The position numbers and the translations under genes were made by a program. Below the pieces are notes generated by a model. That model saw nothing but the letters and a program-made list of their open reading frames with translations, was not told where the DNA came from and did not search any database. This document shows, piece by piece, positions 20,296-29,984 of a DNA stretch of 64,000 bases (its first letter is position 1; each line of letters begins with the position of its first letter). Source of the DNA: Amblyomma americanum (taxonomy: Eukaryota; Arthropoda; Arachnida; Ixodida; Ixodidae); NCBI RefSeq assembly GCF_052857255.1, contig NW_027526485.1:558001-622000 (forward strand). The letters run 5' to 3'.

Positions 20296-21450
20296 AGAGT
20301 CAAATCCCGTTATAAGTAAGCCTAATTTTGGCCTAAAATTTGTTATACTAAACAATCGTTCTCAAAATCTGCAAAAGTCTGCAAATAACCCAAGCAAAGG
20401 CTTCTCGCAGGGGGACAACAGAAAGGTGTAATAACGCACAATTGTTAAATTCAGAGCTTGCTATAAGCATGCGAAATATCGCTTTGTTCTGTGTTGTAGA
20501 GCAGAAATGAACACTAGATGGGGATGCTGGCTCCGCCCAGATTTATTTAAGAAACAATGCAATCTTTGCTTGGTGGCACTGAGCAGTATTTCAGAGGACT
20601 AAATTCTCTATGAAATGAATTAAATGTAGAGCTTTCTCCACATCAGGCCACAGGTACTTTCTCAAGGTAGCCCTTCAATTTCCTTTCCGTGTCGGCAGCC
20701 TCTGCAATTTTTAGAGCTCATTTTTCACTTTCCGGTTCACTGTCATCAACCCTACTTGCATCATCTGCAAGAACCGGCCTCGTCAGCGATTTCTTGGTCG
20801 GTCAGTTCAGGTGCCACCACCAATTTGTCATAAGCAGAGACTAAGTTCTCAAACGTAACATTCAGAAGCACCAGTCGACATGATGACAAGGTGATCATTC
20901 TTCATGTCTCCTTTGGAACAGTTGTCAACAAATGCAATCTTCTGTCTTGCGTTCACAATTGCCGACTGAGTGCTAGATGCAACACTGTATTGCTCAGTAA
21001 TGTGGCCTTTTGCGCTCGCTGTGGACTACCAAAACATCGACTCAAATGAGAATACTTTATGCTTCTGCATTGCCATTTTGCGCAACGGAGTTGATTGAGT
21101 CATGGAGTGCAGCCCACTTGCGCGCAGGTCTGCACATGTGGCAGGGGAGTGCGGCAAGATGGTTCGATCACGTGCCGGTCATGCGTCTGTCAGCTTGATG
21201 CTAGTTCGTACTGCCCCTCTATGGTGCGGCATGTGAATGCACGCTCGATTCATTCACACAACTACCGCGGACTATTCAGATGATCAAAATATTGCATTGC
21301 TTGAAGTTTTTACGACTCCTTGTGCATTTTGAGCTATGCGAATACAAAAAACAGCTCCATTAAAACCAATAGAGTGTCAGATTATGCACTGTTCATTTCA
21401 TTATACTGATAAGTCGCTGTATTCATGTTCGTTATAACGAGAATAAACTA
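20296..21450 (-). mobile_element. Possible internally deleted Tigger/pogo-like element
   Basis: The ends show TCAAATCCCGTTATAAGTAAG (20300) and, inverted, CTCGTTATAACGAACATG (21426-21443), similar to the 'CTCGTTATAACGAA' ends of Tigger-type transposons. Inside, the minus strand gives HITEQYSVASSTQSAIV (20,930-21,010), like the N-terminal helix-turn-helix of pogo transposases, then APELTDQEIADEA (about 20,800). The DDE core is missing. The two ends are only partly alike, so limits are uncertain. Confidence 0.35.
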
Positions 21451-22670
21451 TAGTGAAAGTGCGAATCGAATACCAAATGCTGTCTGAAATTTAGTCAGAA
21501 TTTTGAATATGAATTTTCTTACCTCTAATATTTCTTGCTTCAGTCTTGCTTGCTTGTCTACAATAGCAGTGGAAGGAAAGTTATATGCTGATTATATAAT
21601 GAATTTGGCAATATATCATTGAATTGATTTTTTATATCCACGAGATATGGACACTCCATGTTCGCAACGTGAGTGGGCCACATTCAATTTTGTATAGTGC
21701 TGTTTCATTTCCAGACAACTGTCAAGAATGTCATGACTGCTGTGAATGGCTGTGTGAGATAGCCTGTCGTTTCCTATGACATCACCCTTAGTCGTGGCAT
21801 TGCAGTTCCAGAGAAGTTCCATAAAATGTGAATATGTGGGCAATTTGTCAGTCTCAGAAATTTAAAAGTTATGGTTTTTAAAAACAACTGATTGGCATAT
21901 CTGCTGATAGTACCCGGAGCATAAGGCTATAACATGTAATGCTGTCATCACAGTGACCACATTAACTGCTGTCCAGGCCCCACATTATTTCTGAATTTTA
22001 ATGCAACAGTGTTACCGATCCTTTGTCACAGAAAACTCTGCAGTGGCGTTGGCCAAGGGTGGAAAATCCTAATGAAACAGATAGACAAAAAAATTCAGGA
22101 ACAGCTCAGCAATGTTCAGATACACCAAATTTCTTTAAGAGGTGGTAGTGGAAATTGAATCCTGTGAGACAGGCGCGCTACCCACAGGCCATGAAGCTTT
22201 CTCTTTTTTGCTCTGATGCATGTTTTGACAGTTTACTACAGGTCACAAACAGATTATGTTGTGCAGTGCGCTCTCAAAATCATGAGTGGACATGCGTTTC
22301 GCTCATATCAAAAACCTCGAACCTTTTCAGAATACACAGCGGCTCTATCAAGCTGAGAAGCTTGTTGGGTTCAAGTTGGATAAAGGTAGACCTAATAAAT
22401 GCGTGATGCGAATGGGACCCAGTAATGCAGTCGTGTTCTACTTTTTTTTCCTTCAAAACACTCGACAACTTGTACTTTGTAGTGCAGCAACTAGTGCGTT
22501 CATCTCGGGGATACTGACCATTTTCAAGTGGCACCGAATTAAAAAAAAATTATTTCTGTGCTATGCAATCAGTGTTTGGTCTAAACCAAATTGTGATACC
22601 TTTAGTCATACCAAAGAACTCAGAGGGATATAAGCAGTCTTTCTCTAATCATGGATTTTGAACATTTCAG
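21451..22670. other. No gene seen; likely intron/upstream of the DUF4806-like exons
   Basis: AT-rich with no recognised repeat or coding exon. It ends with a good splice acceptor (AACATTTCAG, 22661-22670). Confidence 0.4.
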
Positions 22671-22852
22671 GCTTCAAAAGTCGGACAGTGCAGCTCCTGA
22701 TGGAGATCAGAGCTGGCATCAAAGAGCTCAAAGGGAATCACGCAGCTGGTCTGTAGCATTGTCTTGGAGAAGAGCTGATCCCATTGAGTTCCATGGGAGA
22801 TGTTGAGGAGCTAGAAGAAATCCTTGAAGACCCTGACAGAAGCGCTGTTCTG
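22671..22852 (+). pseudogene. DUF4806-like gene, exon block A (in-frame TAG)
   Basis: The block lies between an acceptor (AACATTTCAG, ends 22670) and a strong donor (CTG|GTAAGC at 22853). After two leading bases the frame reads FKSRTVQLLMEIRAGIKELK, then NHAAGL, a TAG stop at 22754-22756, and in the same frame EELIPLSSMGDVEELEEILE and DPDRSAVL up to the donor. The pattern (LL-EI--, a linker, then 'xPLxSxxxxExLExxLxDP') is the start of the DUF4806 domain found in many arthropod proteins of unknown role. Everything but the TAG looks like good coding sequence, so this is either a recent pseudogene or a nonsense allele. Function cannot be inferred. Confidence 0.5.
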
Positions 22853-23148
22853 GTAAGCCAGGCTTTTCAGTGGTTGTTGTAAAGAAATGTTTTTCTCATT
22901 GCAAGTTTTATAATCTGATTCGTAAACATGGAAATTCTGCAATCAGCATTGTATCTGTCGGCAGTGTTCACTGGTTATTCAAAATTATGTGGTTACTTGG
23001 TGCTTGAGTTCACGCGGTGAAAAGATGAGCTCACAATCACCTTGAGTACAGCTTTAAGCCAAAGCTGAAGTGGCTATGGCTTATTTTGTGGGACAACATG
23101 GGTACAGCATTCTAGAAGGCTGCAGCAGAGGAAGTTTATAATAAACTG
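22853..23148. other. Intron-like sequence, no repeat recognised
   Basis: Starts at a splice donor and runs to the end of the minus-strand PLE. No coding signal. Confidence 0.4.
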
Positions 23149-23184
23149 CACAACTCCAACCGAAAATTTCAACTTTAACCCGGC

Positions 23185-23214
23185 GTTTCGAAGCCGACTC
23201 GGCTCCATCATCAG
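23185..23214 (-). ncRNA. Hammerhead-ribozyme-like core in PLE-3 tail
   Basis: On the minus strand CTGATGA (23214-23208) is followed by a 7-bp stem (GGAGCCG / CGGCTTC, one G-T pair) with an AGT loop and then GAAAC (23189-23185). That is the order CUGAUGA, helix II, GAAA of a hammerhead. A minimal helix III (AC/GT) is possible just after it. I could not find flanking bases that pair as helix I, so activity is doubtful. Confidence 0.35.
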
Positions 23215-23255
23215 GGGTGACTGAGGGCAGTATAGCCAGCGTCTTTTATGTATGG

Positions 23256-23280
23256 AGGGGAGGGGGGGGGGGGGGGGGGG
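23256..23280. repeat. Poly-G run
   Basis: An almost pure G tract (GGGGAGG then about 20 G). Such runs are prone to slippage and assembly error. Confidence 0.9.
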
Positions 23281-23340
23281 TCAAAGGAACGACAGCTGTG
23301 ACGCAAAAGGCGCGGGGGGAGGGGGAGGGGGTTTAGGCTG

Positions 23341-23760
23341 TTAGTCAAGCTGGCGCATTGCATTGAGGTGGTTGAAGAGCGAAGTCCCTGGGCATATACT
23401 GGGGGCAGGTTTCATTTTGTGCGGTATATGCCAGGATTCCAGAAGGAGCCTTTTGTGGTAATTTGTTTCGGTTCCGAGGATGCGGGTTTCTTCGAAGTTG
23501 ATTCTATGGTCGGAGTCCTCGGAATGTTCGGCTACTGGATTGCGTTCTCTTGCGAATTTGCGGACGTCGTTTTTATGTTGCCGTATTCTTTCTGAAATTT
23601 TTGGTGTTGCCGATGTAGCTTGCGTCGCAGTTGGCGCATGGAATTTTGTAGACAATGCCTTGGGCTCTTTCTCTCCGCGGCTGGTCTTTGAGAACAGGTA
23701 GGCAAAGCCCAACAGTGTTTGTGGGCTCGTGCGTAACCTGGATGCTCGATTTTTTCAGGA
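23341..23760 (-). pseudogene. PLE-3 GIY-YIG region, frameshifted
   Basis: On the minus strand one frame reads KSSIQVTHEP-type linker and ERAQGIVYKIPCANCDASYI (about 23750-23600, spread over two frames). The frame opened at 23712 then gives RIRQHKNDVRKFARERNPVA, EHSEDSDHRINFEE and ILGTETNYHKRLLLESWHI. These are the PLE GIY-YIG core, the HKNDVRK helix and the conserved Glu region. The two parts are out of frame with one another. No RT part remains on this side, so the copy is a 5'-truncated relic. Confidence 0.65.
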
Positions 23761-23885
23761 TTTGGGCGATGCTGTCGCCCGAATCCTGAAAAAAATTTGA
23801 ATTTTGGTTGGAGTTGTGAGTTTGTTATGTTCATTTTGGGTGGAAAAAACAGCGCGAAAGGGACGGAAGACAAAGAAAAAGGAAA

Positions 23886-24436
23886 CCAGAACAGGAAAAA
23901 AATTGTCTGTAATTCCGTATATGCACAAAACGGCTCATAATCTAAAAAAGGTGGCGGTCAGATTTGACGTGAATGTGGTGTTTTCTGCGCCACACAAGTT
24001 GGGGGGGCTTTGTCGCATGATAGGGAACCGCCATGACAATATATCAAGAATTAGCCCATTTCGTTGTTTGGTTTCCCATAGATCAAGGTGTGTAGAGTGC
24101 GCATGTTCAGTTGTGTACGAACTTCCTCTTTCATGTAAAAAAGTATATATAGGACAGACCGGCCGATGTATAAATATTCGACTTAGGGAGCATCTTCGTT
24201 CACTATCAGATTCAAACTATTCGCATCTAAGAGAGCACTGCGAAGCATGCAAGATTGAAAATAAGAAAGTATGCAGACCTCTAGTCGCGCGCACACGTAT
24301 TTTATTCCGCCATAGAGATAAGACGACAAGGGAGCTCATTGAGGCATATCACATTCGGAAAAGACGGGATGAATGCACCAGTCAGCCTTCCTTATTGATG
24401 GTCGATAAAGAGGTCGCTTTTCTTGACAACACGTGA
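23886..24436 (+). CDS. PLE-2 partial upstream copy: GIY-YIG domain, frame intact
   Basis: This copy starts within the RT/GIY-YIG linker (VIPYMHKTAHNLKKVAVRFD, VVFSAPHKLGGLCRM) and runs through the endonuclease domain. SVVYELPLSCKKVYIGQTGR gives the GIY-YIG core, INIRLREHL the following helix, then HLREHCEACKI, a RDKTTRELIEAYHI helix with the conserved Glu, and the end VDKEVAFLDNT, with a stop at 24434-24436. The frame is unbroken, unlike the downstream copy. It has no RT and no start codon of its own; in a PLE pseudo-LTR such a stretch is a duplicate rather than a gene. It could still be translated if read from the older sequence to the left, but nothing suggests that. Confidence 0.65.
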
Positions 24437-24805
24437 TTTGTGTTTTTTTTAGTACCTTTGTTTTGTAGTACCTTTGTTTTTTTCTGGCTGTCTCGTGTTT
24501 TTTTCGGTTAATCAGAGTTCTGAAATCGCGTTGTAAGGTTTTAATCTTGACTCATGATATAGTCTTAGACTGTTGTATTTCTGGGCATGTGCGCGAGTGA
24601 CGTCAGGTCATGTGACTTTTTAAATATAAATGTCTGTTTTTTCTGAATAAAAAATAGTTGTGAGTCAGCGCTCGTCCGTGTGGTTTCCTTTTTCTTTGTC
24701 TTCCGTCCCTTTCGCGCTGTTCTTTCCACCCAAAATGAACGCATACCAACTCGCCCAACTTTCCATTCTACTACAGTGTATTTCTAGTGCACAGGGCTCT
24801 TTTAC

Positions 24806-26749
24806 GTGTTTCAACTTAGACCTGTCTTCCCCAGCGTACATCGCCACGTTGTATGCAGTATGTGTATGCAGAGCCAGAGTAGCTGCGTGGCATTTCAAGC
24901 GCGGCCTTTGCCCCACGGATCTGCCGCTCGTGTGCGGAGTTCTACAGCCGTCACCAGGGCATTCAAGACGTATTTGTCGCATTCTTCGTTCAGAGCTTTG
25001 GCGACAGGCACGGTATCTGAAGGAGTGCTTATGGGTGACATGTGGGCGGTACGGAACAGAACATCAGCAAACCAAGGTCTACAGGGAGTGGTTCGCAACC
25101 TCACTGCAGACGACGGAGTTCTTGTGGGCTTCCGCCCTTCCTCACCTTCCAAGGAAAGGACTGCAAAGCAAGCTGGAAGAGTGCAGCTTCTGGGCGAAGC
25201 ACATCTTCCACCGCAACACCGTAAGACCCTTGAACACGGACCGAAGTACTCCCAGGAGCCAATCCTATCACCGGTGGAGAGGCTAGCCATTTCCAGAAGT
25301 ATCTCCAGAAAAGTCAAGGATGAACTTCGGCCAAGGTTCCTGGAGGAGAGCGTCAACGCCTTGGGTGTGTCACCGGGCAGACCGAAACGGAGTAAGGACT
25401 TGCGTGGTCTCGTAGATTATTTCCACAGTGCCGATTTAAGACTTGTGTTATCAGATAAGGAAGGGCATTTTGTTGTGATTCCGGAAGGGATGTTCAATGA
25501 AAGGGCTTTGGCGGCTGTCAAAAAGTGTTTTAAACGGGTCAACGTAGATCACGTGGTTGTGAAAGAGCGGGTGATTTCATTGTTGAATGAGTTTAATTTG
25601 AAAGCATTAGCCACCTCGGTTCAGAAATCACAGGGAACGGAATTGGACTTATTTTTTTCGGCACAAACCCACAAGATCGATGTCCCATTTAGGGCTATAG
25701 TTTCCGAAGGCGGCACTTGGCGGTATTTAATCTCTAGTTACCTACAGGAACACATTTCAGGATTGACAGTTGACGATCCTTTTGCTGTGAAAAATGCCGA
25801 TGTTCTTGTCAAGTTCCTAAGGCAAGAAAATCCGGGAAGGTGTACCTGTTTCAGCATAGACATACAAGACCTTTATTATTCTCTTCCGCATAAAGGCATG
25901 TTAAAAGCGGTACGCAAGTGCATAGATGAAGAAAATGACGAAGCTAGGTTTGTGAGTCGGTGCGGCATTTCGGTGTCTGCTTTTCTTGAGATTTTGGCTT
26001 TCTATTTGCAATCAACATACGTGGGATGGCGAGGAGATGTATATGTTCAAAGAAAGGGCATATGCATAGGTTCGAAGGTTGCTCCAGCCCTAAGCAGCAT
26101 TTATCTTTCCCAGGTAGACAAGGAAATAAAAAACAAAATTGGGGGTCTTGCAATGCATATTTCAAGATTTGTTGATGATTTTTTAGTTTTAGTAGACAGG
26201 GACAGTTTCAATACAAGAGTAAATGACATTCTAAATGTTTTTCAAGAATGTGGTAAAGGACTGTCCTTCACTTTCGAGTTACCGTCAGAAAATGCACTGC
26301 AGTTTTTAAGTTTGAAGTTGTTTTTTAGGGAAGAGCACATCTGCTGGATGCATTCACCCCGATCCCAAAAACCGGTGTTAAGTTTTACCTCGGGGCACTC
26401 AAAGCTAGTAAAGAATGGAATTGCAATGACTACCTTACGTTCAAGCCTCACAAATTCATGCCGTCACTGCATAGCCGACAGTCTGATGTTACAAGTAAGT
26501 AGATTAGAAGCCGCAGGGTTTCCACAGGGGGTGATTTCAGCAACTTGCGAGAAGCTGGTGAGGGTAGTGCGAAAAGATTTCTTGAATACAAAATTGGACA
26601 GAACAGGAAAAAAATTTGCTGTAATTCCGTATATGCACAAAACGGCTCATAATCTAAAAAAGGTGGCGGGCAGATTTGACGTGAATGTGGTGTTTTCTGC
26701 GCCACACAAGTTGGGGGGAGCTTTGTCGCATGATAGGGAACCGCCATGA
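24806..26749 (+). CDS. PLE-2 reverse transcriptase frame (GIY-YIG lost by frameshift)
   Basis: 647 codons. The N-terminal ~170 residues have no clear motif, and the true start is uncertain because an ATG at about 24734 lies in another frame. From there SPVERLAISRSISRKVKDEL and FLEESVNALGVSPGRPKRSK lead into the Penelope RT. CFSIDIQDLYYSLP carries the first catalytic Asp, a GICIGSKVAPALSSIYLSQV motif follows, and HISRFVDDFLVLVD carries the Asp pair. Then come the 'thumb' (SENALQFLSLKLFF, FTSGHSKLVKNGIA) and the linker VIPYMHKTAHNLKKV. The frame ends prematurely (KLGGALSHDREPP) because this copy has one extra base in a G-rich run near 26717 relative to the partial copy. In the family the RT uses nicked DNA ends as primer. 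As written, RT and endonuclease are not on one protein. Confidence 0.8.
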   Translation: MFQLRPVFPSVHRHVVCSMCMQSQSSCVAFQARPLPHGSAARVRSSTAVTRAFKTYLSHSSFRALATGTVSEGVLMGDMWAVRNRTSANQGLQGVVRNLTADDGVLVGFRPSSPSKERTAKQAGRVQLLGEAHLPPQHRKTLEHGPKYSQEPILSPVERLAISRSISRKVKDELRPRFLEESVNALGVSPGRPKRSKDLRGLVDYFHSADLRLVLSDKEGHFVVIPEGMFNERALAAVKKCFKRVNVDHVVVKERVISLLNEFNLKALATSVQKSQGTELDLFFSAQTHKIDVPFRAIVSEGGTWRYLISSYLQEHISGLTVDDPFAVKNADVLVKFLRQENPGRCTCFSIDIQDLYYSLPHKGMLKAVRKCIDEENDEARFVSRCGISVSAFLEILAFYLQSTYVGWRGDVYVQRKGICIGSKVAPALSSIYLSQVDKEIKNKIGGLAMHISRFVDDFLVLVDRDSFNTRVNDILNVFQECGKGLSFTFELPSENALQFLSLKLFFREEHICWMHSPRSQKPVLSFTSGHSKLVKNGIAMTTLRSSLTNSCRHCIADSLMLQVSRLEAAGFPQGVISATCEKLVRVVRKDFLNTKLDRTGKKFAVIPYMHKTAHNLKKVAGRFDVNVVFSAPHKLGGALSHDREPP

Positions 26750-27149
26750 CAATATATCAAGAATTAGCCCATTTCGTTGTTTGGTTTCCCATAGATCAAG
26801 GTGTGTAGAGAGCGCATGTTCAGTTGTGTATGAACTTCCTCTTTCATGTAAAAAAGTATATATAGGACAGACCGGCCGATGTATAAATATTCGACTTAGG
26901 GAGCATCTTCGTTCACTATCAGATTCAAACTATTCGCATCTAAGAGAGCACTGCGAAGCATGCAAGATTGAAAATAAGAAAGTATGCAGACCTCTAGTCG
27001 CGCGCACACGTATTTTATTCCGCCATAGAGATAAGACGACAAGGGAGCTCATTGAGGTATATCACATTCGGAAAAGACGGGATGAATGCACCAGTCAGCC
27101 TTCCTTATTGATGGTCGATAAAGAGGTCGCTTTTCTTGACAACACGTGA
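26685..27149 (+). pseudogene. PLE-2 GIY-YIG domain, out of frame with its RT
   Basis: The frame resumes after the one-base difference near 26717 and encodes the same GIY-YIG domain as 23886-24436 (VYELPLSCKKVYIGQTGRCI, RLREHL, HCEACK, the conserved RELIE helix, end at 27149). Only a few residues differ between the copies (for example Glu/Ser in SRCVES and Val in IEVYHI). The 3' UTR that follows (27150-27490) duplicates 24437-24775 and contains TTCTGAATAAAAAATAG, a likely polyadenylation signal. Confidence 0.75.
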
Positions 27150-27500
27150 TTTGTGTTTTTTTTAGTACCTTTGTTTTGTAGTACCTTTGTTTTTTTTCTG
27201 GCTGTCTCGTGTTTTTTTCGGTTAATCAGAGTTCTGAAATCGCGTTGTAAGGTTTTAATCTTGACTCATGATATAGTCTTAGACTGTTGTTTTTCTGGGC
27301 ATGTGCGCGAGTGACGTCAGGTCATGTGACTTTTTAAATATAAATGTCTGTTTCTTCTGAATAAAAAATAGTTGTGAGTCAGCGCTCGTCCGTGTGGTTT
27401 CCTTTTTCTTTGTCTTCCGTCCCTTTCGCGCTGTTTTTTCCACCCAAAATGAACGCATACCAACTCGCCCAACTTTCCATTCTACTACAGTTTGTTATGT

Positions 27501-28382
27501 CTTCAAACCCAACCAGACAGGCAAATCTGTCAATATGTTTAGTTTTCAGTTGAGGAGGTGTAGCTTTTCCTGTGAGCCTTCCGAATTGGCGGCCATGGCA
27601 CGGTGCTAGTGTAGACAGCACAGTCCGTGCCGTGAAGGTCTCGACACAGATTGATGCAGTGCCTCCCCCCACTCCCAGGATAGCACGAATAAAATTTCCT
27701 GATTTTTGATGTCGCCAGGTTATCAGTTATGCAGTATGCTTGAACTTAAATTTATGGCTGCTCGAAGTAACGAAAATTAAAAGTACCCGCCTAGAAAATT
27801 GAACTTTTGCGGGAACCTGCAGGCATGAAAATATGGAGTGCGAGATAAGTGTATTTGTATTGTTCTCACAGATTTGCATTTTTTGGAAGTTTCAGCATGG
27901 TCTTCATCTCTTTGCTGTGCCTTTTTTTACCTTTGTCACTCTTGATCAATGTCTTGCAGTTTGCTTGCATGAAATTTTATGAAAAGAATCTTAGGTTTCC
28001 GGTACAGTTAAGGAATATTCGGGGAGGGGGTTGAGGGGTTAATAGGGCATGCTTTGTCGCATCACACTGAAAAGCTGTCGCTCATGGCTTGAGCATGTTT
28101 CGATCAGCTTGGTACCAGCCACATTCTTCTAAGCAATGCAGTGAAGGCAGGTGTAACGCTGCATTTATTATGGCTGCACATGCATTTTTTTTTTCATCAT
28201 GTGCATGAAATAGCTATTTGGGGAAAAAAGGGTATAACAATTTCTGGGTGCCAAGCATAGATAGAGGCCTTATTTGCTGTGCCTTGTATGCAATAAATAT
28301 GACAATTTATAAATGCTCATTCATTCTTTATTTGTACTCAACATCTTATTATAATTTGTGCTATAATGGTTTTCGCATCAAG
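27501..28382. other. Intron-like, no gene seen
   Basis: AT-rich, with a G-rich patch at 28018-28033. A CCTCCCCCCACTCCC stretch (27662) is notable only for composition. Confidence 0.4.
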
Positions 28383-28525
28383 CGGCTTCTCTTTGATCGG
28401 AGGCGACACAGTGGACGAGGCTACACACCTCATCCTGAAAAATTTTGTAAAGACTCCAGTCGCCTTGCAGTTTACGCTGGAAGGTGGAAGGCACAGGCGA
28501 CCTTTTAGGAAGCTTTGCCTGTATA
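28383..28525 (+). pseudogene. DUF4806-like gene, exon block B
   Basis: The frame GFSLIGGDTVDEATHLILKN, FVKTPVALQFTLEGGRHRRP, FRKLCLY matches the heart of the DUF4806 domain (a 'LSLIGGxTxxExxxxxLxxLxxxxLAxQFxxxGxxGxxxF' pattern). The left edge is taken at CATCAAG|CGG and the right at TATA|GTGTTG (28526). The right junction is in phase with block C (one base left over here, two supplied there). The left junction is not in phase with block A (one leading base against a completed codon), so an exon may be missing, the site may be shifted, or the copy is decayed. The role of the domain is unknown. Confidence 0.5.
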
Positions 28526-29984
28526 GTGTTGTTGTTGGGGAGTTTTCGCATGCCATGTTTGTTTGTCCTTGTTTGCACTTTGTGATGTTTCTGGTCCCTC
28601 GCATTCTCTTTAAGCATTGTGTTTAACTGGTTGCTTGATTCACTGTGGCTTTGATTTTATGTGCTAAGCAGTAAATTCAATTGTTTTGAGAAGAAATGAT
28701 CCATAGATACACCCTTTTTCCTGGTACTTCTGGTTCAATTTAACTGGCAGCAAGCATTTGGCCTTCAGAATTATCTGCTTGAAGAGATGATTGATATTTC
28801 TTTTAGGGCCACTGTGGTTGCTTTACTGGACAACAAAAAGTAAAAGAACTATTTAATTTGAATTTTGATTTCTCTGAACTATTACTTTGGTTCTCTCAAC
28901 ATGCAGTGCATTAAAAGAGCTTTTTATTTCGATTATTACTAAAATAAATTTTTTGTCTGCTTTTCTTGGGAATTGCTCTAAAACACTAAATCTTAATTAT
29001 CATAGCTTAATGGTCTGTTGAATTTACAAGCTTGTTTCGTTATCAGGAAATGATTATCATCTGACCAAAACCAAGCACCAAATTGTGGCATTCTTGTTCG
29101 AGCCTTAAAAAGGCACTGAAAGGGGAGGGGCCCAATGAGGGTAAGAAATGCTGATGAAACTGGTAGATACTGAATGGCCTATCAACCTCCTGCAAAAAAT
29201 TTTCATTATAGCTTATGTAAAGCAGAGATATTTGCAATTAAGTACTGCCTCTACGTTTTACCTCTCAACTCGTACACCAGCCGCCACAGCTACAGACAGA
29301 GGAGGGAATACAAAGGGGGAGATGGTGCAGTCACCTTCGGGGCCGGGCAAGCAACCGTCCTTTTTCTCTGTATTGCTCGCGAACCAGTGATAGCACTCTG
29401 CATCATGACGTCATTTGCGTTAGCCAATGCAATGCGCGCAATCTCTGGCGAACATCTGGTGACATGGGTTGCGGAGCAAGAGCGCGAATTTTCGAAAATG
29501 TCTTGCAATTTACCAGCTTGCTCTCGAGGACTTGTACGTGACAAGAACGCTCAGTGGCATTTCCACTATATAATGCACATATTTGATTCCCACTTTTTCA
29601 ACCCCCCTTTTGCGACCCTATAGCTTAAATTTGAGCTCTTTAATTTTCAACGTTACTCACATCTAGACCACCTTCGATTCCAAGTGGACACCCTTAAGTT
29701 AGAGGCCAGAAAAGTAATTTGCGAAAAAAACCCTGCAATATGCAAACAGCAGTTGAGAGAGTCGCACACAAGAATTTTGACACTGACATTTGTTAGCTAA
29801 TATTTTCTAGCATTTGCCCAGCCCTCTTTTAGCTGGGCCAGTTCTGGGATCAGGCCCTGTATTGGTACAGCCCCCTCTTTTTATTGGCTTTGAAATTTTT
29901 TATAACGTTTCAGTTGTTTGCTCCTTCCTTTTGTGGTCGAGGTAAGCCTGTCACATATCGTGTGAAAAACTACACAGACAGATA
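28526..29984. other. Intron-like; possible MITE at about 29100-29630
   Basis: AT-rich up to 29090. The 29100-29630 stretch is more GC-balanced, contains GATGACGTCA-like and GCCGCCACAGCTAC motifs and CACTCTGCATCATGACGTCA. It begins and ends with weakly inverted A-rich and T-rich blocks, so it may be a non-autonomous repeat. No gene is seen. Confidence 0.35.

Larger units (their letters stand above)
23149..23820 (-). mobile_element. Penelope-like element remnant (PLE-3) with inverted ends
   Basis: A minus-strand PLE of a different family from the plus-strand one beside it. Its 3' end is at about 23149 (GGTTGGAGTTGTG on the minus strand). A second, inverted copy of that end lies at 23797-23818 (TTTTGGTTGGAGTTGTGAG on the plus strand), the flank arrangement known for Penelope. 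The tail contains a CTGATGA-hairpin-GAAAC motif (23185-23214). A G-run lies at 23256-23280. Confidence 0.65.
23821..27500 (+). mobile_element. Composite Penelope-like element (PLE-2) with target duplication
   Basis: TTTGTTATGT occurs at 23821-23830 and again at 27491-27500, bracketing the whole structure as a 10-bp target duplication. Between them are an inverted 58-bp copy of the element's 3' end (23831-23888), a partial direct copy holding the GIY-YIG domain and 3' UTR (about 23886-24775), and a near full-length copy with RT, GIY-YIG and 3' UTR (about 24776-27490). The tandem partial copy is the 'pseudo-LTR' arrangement described for Penelope elements. All pieces are almost identical in sequence, so they arrived together and recently. 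Confidence 0.82.

Noticed and set aside
23185..23214. A confirmed self-cleaving hammerhead
   Set aside because: Core bases and helix II are present but no helix I pairing was found, so it is listed only as hammerhead-like.
24437..24790. A conventional LTR of a retrotransposon, because 24437-24775 repeats at 27150-27490
   Set aside because: The repeat begins inside coding sequence, lacks TG/CA ends and belongs to a Penelope element; it is a pseudo-LTR from tandem copies.
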